DNA of 64,000 bases, from assembly GCF_900188455.1 (NCBI RefSeq), contig NZ_FZOL01000001.1, forward strand, positions 62,001 to 126,000, read 5' to 3'. This DNA comes from Pseudomonas japonica. GTDB taxonomy: Bacteria > Pseudomonadota > Gammaproteobacteria > Pseudomonadales > Pseudomonadaceae. The position numbers and the translations under genes are program-made. Each line of letters opens with the position of its first letter. Position 1 is the stretch's first letter. Positions 22,880-31,239 of the stretch are shown here, piece by piece. The notes beneath the pieces are model-generated. The model was not told the origin of the DNA. It saw only the letters and a list, made by a program, of their open reading frames with translations, and did not search any database.

Positions 22880-25555
22880 GTGCGCAAGAACGATCACAAC
22901 AACCGCCGCAACACGACTGTCCGCAACGCGTTCGCCATCGGCCCGCTGGTGGGGCTGCTGCTCAGCGCCTCGGCATTCGCCGACGAGGCCCGGCAGCGTT
23001 ATCACATCAACCCGGGTCCGCTGGACGAAGTGCTGCTGAACATCAGCCGGCAGAGCGGCCAGGTGATTTCCTTCACCCCGGAGCTCGGGCGCTATTCCTC
23101 GGCCCGGGTCGACGGCGACCTGTCCGCCGAGCAGGCCATCAGCGCGGCCCTGCGTGGCACCGGCCTGGCCCTGGAAGTCAGCCCGACCGGCGCCTTCATC
23201 ATCAAGGACCGCCGCGCCGAGCCCTCGGCCAGCACCGCCGCCGCCACGAGCCGGGTGGCCAGCCACGACAGTGCCGGGGCCAGCGTGCCGACCCTGGACC
23301 GGGTGGTCGCCCTGGGTACCCGGCGCAGCGACGCCACCGCCCTGACCAGCGCCGCGCCGGTGGATGTGATCAACAACGAGGAACTGGTGCAGACCGGCGC
23401 CACCACCCTGAACCAGGCACTGTTCCAGTTGCTGCCGTCGTTCAACTTCCCGCAGAACCAGAGCGCCACCCGCGGCCAGAACCCCAAGGGCGCCTCGCTG
23501 CGCGGCCTGGCCCCGGACCAGACCCTGGTGCTGGTCAACGGCAAGCGCCGGCATGCCTCGGCGGTGGTGAACATTTCCGGTGGCGTGCCGTTCATTGGTT
23601 CGCAGCCGGTGGATCTGGACATGATCCCGATCAGTTCCATCGACCATGTGGAAGTGTTGCGTGATGGCGCCTCGGCCCAGTACGGTTCCGACGCGGTGGC
23701 CGGGGTGGTCAACATCGTCCTCAAGGAGCGCGACAGCGGCGGCCAGCTCAACACCCAGGTGGGCAAGTACGGCCAGGGCGATGGCTTCAGCAAGAGCGCC
23801 GACGGCTGGTACGGCCTCGGTCTGCCCGGCGACGGTTTCCTCACCCTGAGCTTCAACGGGGTCAACACCAAGCCCACCGATATCGGCGACGAGTACCAGG
23901 CCGGCGGCACCTGGCAGGACCCGCGCTGGGGCGGTGCCTCCCGTGACAAGTACAACCTCGCGGCCAACGCCGAGGTGGGCCTGAACGACCAGTGGCGGCT
24001 GTACAGCTTCGCCACCTTCGGCCAGGACAAGTCGGTGAACAACACGCCGCCGTTGCTGGCGTCCAACCCCAACAACGTGGCGGCGCTGTACCCCAACGGG
24101 ACCATTCCCAAGTACCGCTATCGCTACGAGGACGCCTCGTTCACCGTCGGCTCGCGCTTCGAGGACGCCACCCTCGGACGCCTGGATATCAGCGCCACCT
24201 ATGGCCGCGACAAGCATGACGAGCTGGCGTTCGATACGGTCAACCCGAGCTACGGTGCCAACAGCCCGACCAAGTTCGACGTCGCCACCCTGATCAACGA
24301 ACAGACCAACCTCGGCGTCGACTACGCCAAGGACCTGGCCGTGGCCTGGTCGGACAACCCGCTGACGGTGTCCGCGGGGCTTGCCTACCGGCACGAGCAG
24401 TACCGTCTGGAAGAGGGCGACTACGACTCCTATTCCTTCGGCGGCATCGGTGGCGTGCAGGTCGGCGCGGTGCAGGCCTCCGGCCTGACGCCGGACGACG
24501 CCGGGCGCTACCGGCGCGATGTCGGCGGGGTGTACTTCGGCCTGGAGAACCAGCTCACCGACAAGTTCCAGGTGGGTATCGCCGGGCGTACCGAGAATTA
24601 CTCGGACTTCGGTTCGGCGACCACCGGCAAGGTCTCGGCACGCTACGAACTGACCCCGGAAATCGGCGTGCGCGCCACCATCAACAGCGCCTACCGCGCA
24701 CCGACCCTGGGGCAGATCGGCACCTCCTGGACCACCACCACCAACGTCGATGTCAACGGCAATCCGGTGCTCACCCGCATGCTGCCGGTGGACCACCCGG
24801 CGGCCCAGGCCCTCGGCGCCGAGGCGCTGAAGCCGGAGAAGTCGACCAACTACTCGCTGGGCCTGGTGCTGCGGCCGAGCGAGCAGGCCTCGCTGACCAT
24901 CGACGCCTACCAGATCACCATCCGCGATCGCCTGCTCTACAGCGGCGGCATTTCCGGTCCGGACGCCGAGCGCATCCTCGCCGCCGCCGGCTACGGCCAG
25001 TACAGCTGGGCGCAGTTCATGACCAACGCGGCCAATACCCGCACCCGTGGCGTCGATATCGTCGGCAAGTACAACCTCGACCTGCAGCGCTTCGGCAACC
25101 TGGCGCTGTCGGCGGGCTACACCAAGGCGCGCACCACCATCGAGTCGGTGAATGCCAACCCCTATGGCTTCGATGTACTGACCCGCGAGGCGCGTGGCTA
25201 TCTGGAGCATGGCTACCCGGAGGACAAGCTGGTCCTGGGCGCGGTGCATCGCTATGGGCCATGGACCGTCAGCCTGGCCCAGACCCGCTATGGCGAATAC
25301 CGCAAGTACGCGGCCTCGGCGGCCAATGCGCGGTACGACCAGACCTTCTCGGCGCAGTGGAACACCGACCTGGACGTGAACTATGCGTTCAGCAAGCAAC
25401 TGAAACTGTCGGTGGGCGCCAACAACCTGTTCGACAGCAAGCCGGATGACTTCAATCTCCGCCTGCGCCAGACGCCGGGGCAGCAGTACAGCTACCTCGC
25501 GCCGTCGGCGCCGGAGGGGGCGTTCTACTACACCAAGCTGACTTACGACTTCTGA
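22880..25555 (+). CDS. TonB-dependent transducer-receptor with STN domain
   Basis: About 891 residues. The GTG at 22880 is preferred because GGGGGGA lies 5-8 bases upstream. GTG 22865 is an alternative. The signal peptide ends near LLLSASAFADE. The STN signalling domain spans about residues 35-100 (YHINPGPLDEVLLNISRQSG). The plug follows (TLNQALFQLLPSFNFPQNQ, LRGLAPDQTLVLVNGKRRH, IDHVEVLRDGASAQYGSDAV), then a beta-barrel ending in Phe (KLTYDF). STN plus neighbouring sigma/FecR genes indicate a cell-surface signalling receptor. It lacks obvious siderophore-specific hints. The barrel has the long KPEKSTNYSLGL C-terminal type common in receptors for varied substrates. Confidence 0.9.
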   Translation: MRKNDHNNRRNTTVRNAFAIGPLVGLLLSASAFADEARQRYHINPGPLDEVLLNISRQSGQVISFTPELGRYSSARVDGDLSAEQAISAALRGTGLALEVSPTGAFIIKDRRAEPSASTAAATSRVASHDSAGASVPTLDRVVALGTRRSDATALTSAAPVDVINNEELVQTGATTLNQALFQLLPSFNFPQNQSATRGQNPKGASLRGLAPDQTLVLVNGKRRHASAVVNISGGVPFIGSQPVDLDMIPISSIDHVEVLRDGASAQYGSDAVAGVVNIVLKERDSGGQLNTQVGKYGQGDGFSKSADGWYGLGLPGDGFLTLSFNGVNTKPTDIGDEYQAGGTWQDPRWGGASRDKYNLAANAEVGLNDQWRLYSFATFGQDKSVNNTPPLLASNPNNVAALYPNGTIPKYRYRYEDASFTVGSRFEDATLGRLDISATYGRDKHDELAFDTVNPSYGANSPTKFDVATLINEQTNLGVDYAKDLAVAWSDNPLTVSAGLAYRHEQYRLEEGDYDSYSFGGIGGVQVGAVQASGLTPDDAGRYRRDVGGVYFGLENQLTDKFQVGIAGRTENYSDFGSATTGKVSARYELTPEIGVRATINSAYRAPTLGQIGTSWTTTTNVDVNGNPVLTRMLPVDHPAAQALGAEALKPEKSTNYSLGLVLRPSEQASLTIDAYQITIRDRLLYSGGISGPDAERILAAAGYGQYSWAQFMTNAANTRTRGVDIVGKYNLDLQRFGNLALSAGYTKARTTIESVNANPYGFDVLTREARGYLEHGYPEDKLVLGAVHRYGPWTVSLAQTRYGEYRKYAASAANARYDQTFSAQWNTDLDVNYAFSKQLKLSVGANNLFDSKPDDFNLRLRQTPGQQYSYLAPSAPEGAFYYTKLTYDF

Positions 25556-25578
25556 CCTTTTCGGGGCCGCCTTGCGGC

Positions 25579-25672
25579 CCTTCGCGGTGGTTCGTCACAC
25601 GACAAGCCGCGCTCCTACGAACGCGCAACCCCGTAGGAGCGTGGCTTGTCGTGTGACGAACCACCGCGAAGG
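25579..25672. repeat. Inverted repeat with 40-bp arms
   Basis: Arms 25579-25618 and 25633-25672 are complementary with one mismatch and a 14-base loop. The inner halves contain the GTAGGAGC core of REP elements and the outer halves contain CCTTCGCGGTGGTTCG, also seen at 2482. It lies between the receptor gene and the betaine-type binding-protein gene, so it may separate the two transcription units. Confidence 0.85.
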
Positions 25673-25706
25673 ACCGCAGAGCGGTCCCCTCGGCACCGAG
25701 GCACCC

Positions 25707-26711
25707 ATGAAACGACTCAAATCCCTGCTGGCCACCTCACTCCTGGCCCTCTCCCTGACCACTCACGCCAGCGACCAGGCGCAACCCATCCACTTCGGCG
25801 ACATCACCTGGGAAAGCGGCAGCCTGATCACCGAACTGCTGCGCACCATCGTCGAAAAGGGCTACGGCTACCCCACCGACACCTTGCCGGGCAGCACCGT
25901 CAGCCTCGAAGCGGCGCTGGCGAAGAACGATATCCAGGTCATCGGCGAGGAATGGGCCGGGCGCAGTCCGGCCTGGGTCAAGGCCGAAGCCGAAGGCAAG
26001 GTGTTCGGCCTCGGCGACACGGTCAAGGGCGCCACCGAAGGCTGGTGGGTGCCGGAATTCGTCATCAAGGGCGACCCCGAGCGCGGCATCCGGCCCCTGG
26101 CCCCGGAACTGAAATCGGTGGCCGACCTGCCGCGCTACGCCAGCGTCTTCCGCGACCCCGAGTCCCCCGACAAGGGCCGCTTCCTCAACAGCCCCACCGG
26201 CTGGACCTCGGAAATCGTCAACAGCCAGAAACTCAAGGCCTACGGCCTGAACGACAGCTTCGTCAACTTCCGCACCGGCTCCGGCGCAGCGCTGGATGCC
26301 GAGGTAGCGACCTCGATCCGCCGCGGCAAGCCGGTGCTGTTCTACTACTGGTCGCCGACCCCGCTGCTGGGCCGCTACAAGCTGGTGAAGCTGGAAGAGC
26401 CGCCGTTCGATGCCGAAGCCTGGAAGACCCTGTCCAACGCCAGCCACCCCAACCCGCGAGGCAGCCGCTCGATGCCGGCGCGCCTGGCGATCGGTGTGTC
26501 GGCGCCTTTCCATGCGCAGTATCCGGAGCTGGTCGAGTTCTTCAGCAAGGTCGACCTGCCCATCGACCTGCTCAACCAGACCCTCGGCCAGATGAGCGAA
26601 AAGCGCCTGCAACCGCGTGCCGTGGCCCAGGCCTTCCTGCGTGAGCATCCACAGGTGTGGAGCGCCTGGGTGCCGGCGGACGTGGCGGCGAAAGTCAGCG
26701 GGAGCCTGTGA
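25707..26711 (+). CDS. ABC substrate-binding protein, glycine betaine / quaternary ammonium (OpuAC) type
   Basis: 334 residues. A signal peptide (MKRLKSLLATSLLALSLTTHAS) is followed by the OpuAC fold: HFGDITWESG, GEEWAGRSPAW, GWWVPEFVIKG, LNSPTGWTSEIVNSQKL and LFYYWSPTPLLGRY. The several Trp/Tyr residues in these segments resemble the aromatic box that binds trimethylammonium groups. No permease or ATPase gene is adjacent. Pseudomonads are known to use such orphan binding proteins with a shared core transporter. It overlaps the next gene by one base, so the ligand is probably the substrate of the two downstream enzymes. Confidence 0.85.
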   Translation: MKRLKSLLATSLLALSLTTHASDQAQPIHFGDITWESGSLITELLRTIVEKGYGYPTDTLPGSTVSLEAALAKNDIQVIGEEWAGRSPAWVKAEAEGKVFGLGDTVKGATEGWWVPEFVIKGDPERGIRPLAPELKSVADLPRYASVFRDPESPDKGRFLNSPTGWTSEIVNSQKLKAYGLNDSFVNFRTGSGAALDAEVATSIRRGKPVLFYYWSPTPLLGRYKLVKLEEPPFDAEAWKTLSNASHPNPRGSRSMPARLAIGVSAPFHAQYPELVEFFSKVDLPIDLLNQTLGQMSEKRLQPRAVAQAFLREHPQVWSAWVPADVAAKVSGSL

Positions 26712-27730
26712 TGAGCGAGGCTGCCATGGCACCGATCCATATCGATTTTCTCAACGGCCTGGACATCGCCGAACTGAACCTCGACAACGACGAGATCCTC
26801 GCCGCCGTCGAGGCCGGGCTGACCCTGCAAGGGCGCGGGGAGGCGGTGATCGAGCCGCGTACCCACCTGATTCCCGGTCAGGGCGTCAACGGTCACTTCA
26901 ATGTCCTGCGTGGCGTGCTGGGCGGCGACATCGGCCGCGCCGGGGTCAAGGTGGTCGGCGATTTCGTCGACAACTACCGCCTGGGGCTGCCCTCGGAGCT
27001 GGCCATCCTCAACCTGATGGACCCGGCCACCGGCGTGCCCCAGGCGATTCTCGACGCTTCGGCGATCACCGACATGCGCACCGGCGCGCTGACCGCCATC
27101 GGTGCCCGTCACCTGGCCCATCCGCGCAGCAAGGTGCTGGCGCATATCGGCGCGCGCGGCACGGCCTACTGGAATGTGCGCCTGCTCGATCACCTGTTCG
27201 ATTTCGACGAGATCCGCGTGCACTCGCGTCGGGTGGAAAGCCGCGAGGCCTTCGCCGAGCGCCTGCGCCGCGACCTGGGCAAGCCAGTGCGGGTCACCGA
27301 GGACTGGGAAAGCACCGTGCGCGGCGCCGATATCGTCGTCGAAGCCTCGCGCCTGGAACGTCCGCAACCCCTGCTGCGCACCGAGTGGATCAAGCCCGGG
27401 GCCTTCGTCGTGCCCTACGGGACCATGAGCGCGGTGGAACTGTCGCTGACCGATATCATGGACAAGCTGGTGGTGGACGACTGGGGCCAGTGCAAGGGCG
27501 GGCAGTTCGGTGCGCTGCGCGCCCATGTCGAGACCGGCAGACTCAGTGCGCAGACCCTGCATGCCGAGCTCGGCGAGATCGTCGCCGGGCGCAAACCGGG
27601 CCGTGAGCATCCGGGGGAAACCATTCTGTTCTGGCATCGCGGCCTCAGCCTCAGCGATATCGCCCTTGGCCATGCCTTGCTGGAAAAAGCCAGGCGTCTG
27701 GGCATCGGTCAGCGGCTGCGCTTTGCATGA
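26711..27730 (+). CDS. Ornithine cyclodeaminase / mu-crystallin family protein
   Basis: 339 residues, start MSEAAMAPIHIDFLNG in the TGATG overlap. Family features include GVKVVGDFVDNYRLGLPSEL, MRTGALTAIGARHLA and a Rossmann segment AHIGARGTAYWNVRLL in place of the usual GxGxQA. Members include ornithine cyclodeaminase, ketimine reductases and opine-type dehydrogenases, all NAD(P)-dependent and acting on amino acids or imines. It overlaps the lyase-like gene by 4 bases. Together with the binding protein it suggests catabolism or conversion of an amino-acid-derived cation. The specific reaction cannot be read from sequence. Confidence 0.8.
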   Translation: MSEAAMAPIHIDFLNGLDIAELNLDNDEILAAVEAGLTLQGRGEAVIEPRTHLIPGQGVNGHFNVLRGVLGGDIGRAGVKVVGDFVDNYRLGLPSELAILNLMDPATGVPQAILDASAITDMRTGALTAIGARHLAHPRSKVLAHIGARGTAYWNVRLLDHLFDFDEIRVHSRRVESREAFAERLRRDLGKPVRVTEDWESTVRGADIVVEASRLERPQPLLRTEWIKPGAFVVPYGTMSAVELSLTDIMDKLVVDDWGQCKGGQFGALRAHVETGRLSAQTLHAELGEIVAGRKPGREHPGETILFWHRGLSLSDIALGHALLEKARRLGIGQRLRFA

Positions 27731-29181
27731 GTACGCTGGAACCGGGGCGCGGCGGCTTCACGCTGACGCAATTGCTGGCGGTGGTGGATGACGGCGCGCC
27801 GTTGCGCCTGAGCGAGGCGGCGCGGGAGCGCATCGCGGCTGGGCACCGTCTGCTGCTCGAACTGATCGCCGCGGGTATCCCGATCTACGGCGTGAGCACC
27901 GGGCTCGGCGCGGCGGTGGATCAGCGCCAGGACGATGGCGACTTCCAGCGGCGCATCGCCGCTGGGCGCGCGGTGGGTGTGGGGCGCCTGGCGTCACGCC
28001 GCGAAGTGCGCGCGATCCTCTGCGCGCGCCTTGCCGGGCTGGCCCAGGGACGCTCGGGGATTTCCCTGCGCGGTGCCGAGGCCTTGCAGGCCTTGCTTGA
28101 GCACGACATCCATCCCGAGGTGCCCTTGCTCGGTTCGCTGGGTGAAAGCGACCTGGCGCCATTGGCCCATGTGACCCTGGCCTTGCAGGGGCAGGGCTGG
28201 GTCGAGTATCGCGGCGAGCGTCTGCCGGCGCTGGAGGCGCTGCGTCGTGCCGGTCTGCCGCCGTTGCTGGCGAGGGACAAGGACGGTCTGGCCCTGGTCT
28301 CGGCCAACTCGGCGAGCATCGGTCTGGGGGCCTTGCTGGTGGCCGAGGCGGGGCGTCTGCTGGAGCGGCAACTGGCGGTGCTGGCCTTGTCCTGCGAGGG
28401 CTATCGCGCCAGCCTCGTGCCGTTCCAGCCGTGGGCCGCGCGCCTGCGGCCGGCGCCGGGGCAGGCCGAGGCGTCGGCGGCCTTGCTGGGTTTGCTGGCG
28501 GGTAGCGCTCTGCTCGATCCGGGCGCGGCGCGGCGTCTGCAGGACCCCTTGAGTTTCCGCTGCGCCAGCGTGGTGCTGGGTGCGGCGCGACACGCCTGGG
28601 AGCAGGCCCGCGAGGTACTGGACATCGAGCTGGGCAGTGGCGCGGACAACCCGGCGCTGGTCGAGGAAAACCGCCAGGTGCTGGTCACCGCCAACTTCGA
28701 CAGCACCCATCTGGCGCTGGCGTTCGAGGGCCTGGGGCTGGCCTTGAGCCGGGTCGCGGTGGCGAGTGCCGAGCGCATGGCCAAGCTGTTGTCGCCGTCA
28801 TCCAGCGAGTTGCCGCGGGCGCTCAGTCCCAGGCCGGGACAGGTCGGCCTGGCGGCCTTGCAGCGCACCGCGGCGGCGCTGGTAGCGGAGATCGTGCACC
28901 TGGCCAATCCGTTGCCGGCCCTCAGCGTGCCGGTGGCGGACCGGGTCGAGGACTATGCCGGGCAGGCGCTGGGCGTGGTGGAAAAGACCGCCACGCTGCT
29001 GCAGCGCCTGGACTGGCTGACCCGTATCGAAGCGGTGATCGCGGCGCAGGCGGTGGATCTGCGTGGTGACATCCGCCTGGGCGAGGGCGCCGCGCAGCTG
29101 TACCGGCAGGTGCGGCGGCGGGTGGCGTTTGTCGATGAGGACCGGGCCATCGATGTCAGCGGGGTGTTCTGGGGGGACTGA
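27727..29181 (+). CDS. Aromatic amino-acid lyase (HAL/PAL) fold protein lacking the MIO motif
   Basis: 484 residues. The HAL/PAL fold is clear: IYGVSTGLG (Tyr54 region), a GSLG...DLAPLAH segment (136-148), Asn194, QDPLSFRC (272-279) and SGADNPAL. In active ammonia lyases the sequence GSVGASGDLAPLAH contains Ala-Ser-Gly, which cyclises to the MIO electrophile. Here it reads GSLGESDLAPLAH, one residue shorter and without Ala-Ser-Gly. The catalytic Tyr in QDPYSLRC is Leu275. Ordinary ammonia elimination is therefore unlikely. Ergothionase, a lyase of this fold that expels trimethylamine, works without MIO, which fits the betaine-type binding protein in the same operon. Confidence 0.85.
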   Translation: MSTLEPGRGGFTLTQLLAVVDDGAPLRLSEAARERIAAGHRLLLELIAAGIPIYGVSTGLGAAVDQRQDDGDFQRRIAAGRAVGVGRLASRREVRAILCARLAGLAQGRSGISLRGAEALQALLEHDIHPEVPLLGSLGESDLAPLAHVTLALQGQGWVEYRGERLPALEALRRAGLPPLLARDKDGLALVSANSASIGLGALLVAEAGRLLERQLAVLALSCEGYRASLVPFQPWAARLRPAPGQAEASAALLGLLAGSALLDPGAARRLQDPLSFRCASVVLGAARHAWEQAREVLDIELGSGADNPALVEENRQVLVTANFDSTHLALAFEGLGLALSRVAVASAERMAKLLSPSSSELPRALSPRPGQVGLAALQRTAAALVAEIVHLANPLPALSVPVADRVEDYAGQALGVVEKTATLLQRLDWLTRIEAVIAAQAVDLRGDIRLGEGAAQLYRQVRRRVAFVDEDRAIDVSGVFWGD

Positions 29182-29190
29182 GCCGGCCTA

Positions 29191-29490
29191 TCAATGGTGG
29201 ACACCGCTGTTCCAGCGACGGGCACCCGCCTCGCGTTCGGTCATCGCCGCCAGCACCTCCAGCGCACTGTGCCCCTGCTCGATGGCAATGCCGAAGTTCA
29301 CGCTGTCGATCAGCCGTTCCAGGCGTTGCGGATCGTTGCGCTGGGCCGGGCTGATCAGGCGCTTGGCGACGACGCTGCCATCGTCGTCGGACAGGGTCAG
29401 CATGATGCTGCCATCCAGGCGCTCGATGCTCAGGTTGACCCGGTAGCGCGCCGAAAACGCGGCGCTGATCTGTTGAAAGGGGTTGTGCAT
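29191..29490 (-). CDS. Small protein, DUF3509-like
   Basis: 99 residues, start MHNPFQQISAAFSARYRVNLS after AAGGTGA. It resembles a Pseudomonas-specific family of small cytoplasmic proteins (NLSIERLDGSIMLTL, LISPAQRNDPQRLERLIDSV). No function is known. It is convergent with the lyase-like gene (9-base gap) and codirectional with the universal-stress gene upstream, 125 bases away. Confidence 0.65.
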   Translation of the reverse strand: MHNPFQQISAAFSARYRVNLSIERLDGSIMLTLSDDDGSVVAKRLISPAQRNDPQRLERLIDSVNFGIAIEQGHSALEVLAAMTEREAGARRWNSGVHH

Positions 29491-29615
29491 GACGCTTCAC
29501 CTTGCAATGACAGTCATCGATTGACTGGCCGAAAAAGGGGGAGTTCAGATCCTTAGCAAGGTGCGGGCCGAGTGGGCGACGAAAGGCGCAGGAGTGACAA
29601 CCTGCGGGAAGAGCA

Positions 29616-30074
29616 TCACGCTGCGCCAGCAACACCCACCAGCACCGGACAGGCCACCCGATCGATCACCTTGGCGCTGATCGACGGATCCAGCAGCCGC
29701 CCGAAGCGCGACAGGTGGCGGTGGCCCATCACGATCAATTCACAGCCCAGCTCCCGCGCCCGGTCGACGATGGCCTCGACCGGCTCCTTGGCCACCATGC
29801 TGCCCACGCAGCTCCCGAACCCGCTGTCGCGCAGCGCCCAGACCACCTCCGCCACCGCGCGCTCGGCCTGCTGCTGCTCATCGCAGGCCGCTGGGTACTC
29901 CGCCAGCTCGCCACGGGTATAGGGCGCGGCATGGTCATGCACGGCGAAGCTGCTGTCGATCGCCAGCAGCACATGCAACTGATGCTCCCGTGGCCGGCAG
30001 TAACGCCGCACCAGATCGAGCAGGGCAGTGCGGGACGGTGAGGCATCGATGGCGATCAGAACCGGGCTGGGCAT
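29616..30074 (-). CDS. Universal stress protein (UspA family)
   Basis: 152 residues, start MPSPVLIAIDASPSRTALLD after CAAGGAG. The single Usp domain has the nucleotide-binding GxxG-type tail: LIVMGHRHLSRFGRLLDPSISAKVIDRV (about residues 112-140) then CPVLV. The canonical G2xG9xGS loop is partly altered (GHRHLSRFGRLLDPS), so ATP binding is uncertain. It is divergent from the LysR gene, sharing a 153-base promoter region. Confidence 0.8.
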   Translation of the reverse strand: MPSPVLIAIDASPSRTALLDLVRRYCRPREHQLHVLLAIDSSFAVHDHAAPYTRGELAEYPAACDEQQQAERAVAEVVWALRDSGFGSCVGSMVAKEPVEAIVDRARELGCELIVMGHRHLSRFGRLLDPSISAKVIDRVACPVLVGVAGAA

Positions 30075-30159
30075 GGGCAACTCCTTGGAAAACGGCGAAA
30101 GCAGGGCATTCTCGATCTATACCACTGCCCTGATAAATGGCCTGGCATGCACTGGAATG

Positions 30160-30174
30160 TTGCGTCCGACGCAA
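30160..30174. promoter_or_regulatory. Candidate LysR-type operator, palindrome 1
   Basis: TTGCGT-CCG-ACGCAA is a perfect 15-base palindrome containing T-N11-A, the LysR-type binding signature. It lies 53 bases upstream of the LysR gene, the usual place for autoregulation. A closely related site is at 31142-31156. Confidence 0.6.
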
Positions 30175-30227
30175 TCCACCGAGCTGCTACCATCGCCTTT
30201 CCATCATTCGCCAAACGGAATCTGGCC

Positions 30228-31133
30228 ATGCAACTCCCGGACATGAACCTGCTTGTCGCCCTCGATGCGCTGCTCGACGAGGGCAGCGTGGTCGGTGCCG
30301 CCCAGCGCATGAACCTCAGCCCGGCGGCGATGAGCCGGACGCTGAGCCGGATCCGCGAAGCCCTCGGCGATCCGGTCCTGGTCCGCGCCGGTCGCGGTCT
30401 GGTCCCCACGCCGCGGGCCCTGGCCCTGCAGGAACAGGTGCGGACCCTGGTGGAGCAGGCCGGCCAGGTGTTCCATGGTGGCGACGAGGTGCACCTGCCG
30501 ACCCTGGATCGTGCCTTCAACATCCGCACCAACGACCTGTTCATCGCCCTCTATGGCGCCCAGTTGCTGAGCATGATGCATGAGCAGGCGCCGCGCACCG
30601 TGCTGCGCTTCGTCCCGGAGAGCGGCGGTGACGACGACCTGGTGCTGCGCGACGGACGCACCGACCTGATCATCAGCTCGACCATCGACCTGGGCCCGGA
30701 GATCAAGGTGCAGAGCCTGTTCAACACCGTCTATGTCGGCCTGGCGCGGCGCGACCATCCGATCTTCGACCGCGACATCACCCCCGAGACCTTCGCCGCC
30801 TACCCGCAGATCAGCGTCTCGCGGCGCGGTCGGGCCAACGGGCCGATCGATGTCGAACTGGCCAACTACAAGGTGCAGCGGCGGGTGGCGCTGATCACCC
30901 CGAGCTTCCACTCGGCGATGTTCTCCCTGCCGGCGTCGGACCTGATCCTGCCGATGCCGGCCAATATTCTCAACAGCGTGCAGCGCCTCGGCCTGCCGCT
31001 GCGCTCCTTCGAGATCCCGCTGCCGCTGGAGCGGGTCACCGTGATGCAGGCCTGGCACCCGCGCTTTCACAACGATCCGGCCCACCGCTGGCTGCGCCAG
31101 ACCCTGAAAACCTGCTGCGAAGTCGACCCGTGA
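30228..31133 (+). CDS. LysR-family transcriptional regulator
   Basis: 301 residues, start MQLPDMNLLVALDALLDEGS. The N-terminal winged helix-turn-helix is VVGAAQRMNLSPAAMSRTLSRIREALGDPVLVRAGRGLVPT (around residues 20-60), followed by a periplasmic-binding-like effector domain (NIRTNDLFIALYGAQLL...). It immediately precedes and is codirectional with a tripartite efflux operon, and related palindromes lie before both, so it probably controls the pump. The upstream in-frame start at 30147 would cover the palindrome and is less likely. Confidence 0.85.
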   Translation: MQLPDMNLLVALDALLDEGSVVGAAQRMNLSPAAMSRTLSRIREALGDPVLVRAGRGLVPTPRALALQEQVRTLVEQAGQVFHGGDEVHLPTLDRAFNIRTNDLFIALYGAQLLSMMHEQAPRTVLRFVPESGGDDDLVLRDGRTDLIISSTIDLGPEIKVQSLFNTVYVGLARRDHPIFDRDITPETFAAYPQISVSRRGRANGPIDVELANYKVQRRVALITPSFHSAMFSLPASDLILPMPANILNSVQRLGLPLRSFEIPLPLERVTVMQAWHPRFHNDPAHRWLRQTLKTCCEVDP

Positions 31134-31141
31134 CCGGCGGA

Positions 31142-31156
31142 TTGCGTTTCGTGCAA
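31142..31156. promoter_or_regulatory. Candidate LysR-type operator, palindrome 2
   Basis: TTGCGT-TTC-GTGCAA shares its half-sites TTGCGT/GCAA with 30160-30174 and also fits T-N11-A. It lies 83 bases before the MFS transporter start. Confidence 0.55.
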
Positions 31157-31239
31157 CTGTAAACTGCCAATAAGTCAGTTTTCGTCAGCATTACGGGTTT
31201 CTAGACTCTCTCCAGTCAATTTGTTGCTGGAGATTTCTG

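Noticed and set aside
22772..25399. An 875-residue minus-strand open frame opposite the TonB receptor
   Set aside because: Shadow frame of the receptor gene with biased composition (Gly/Val/Arg/Gln) and no family features.
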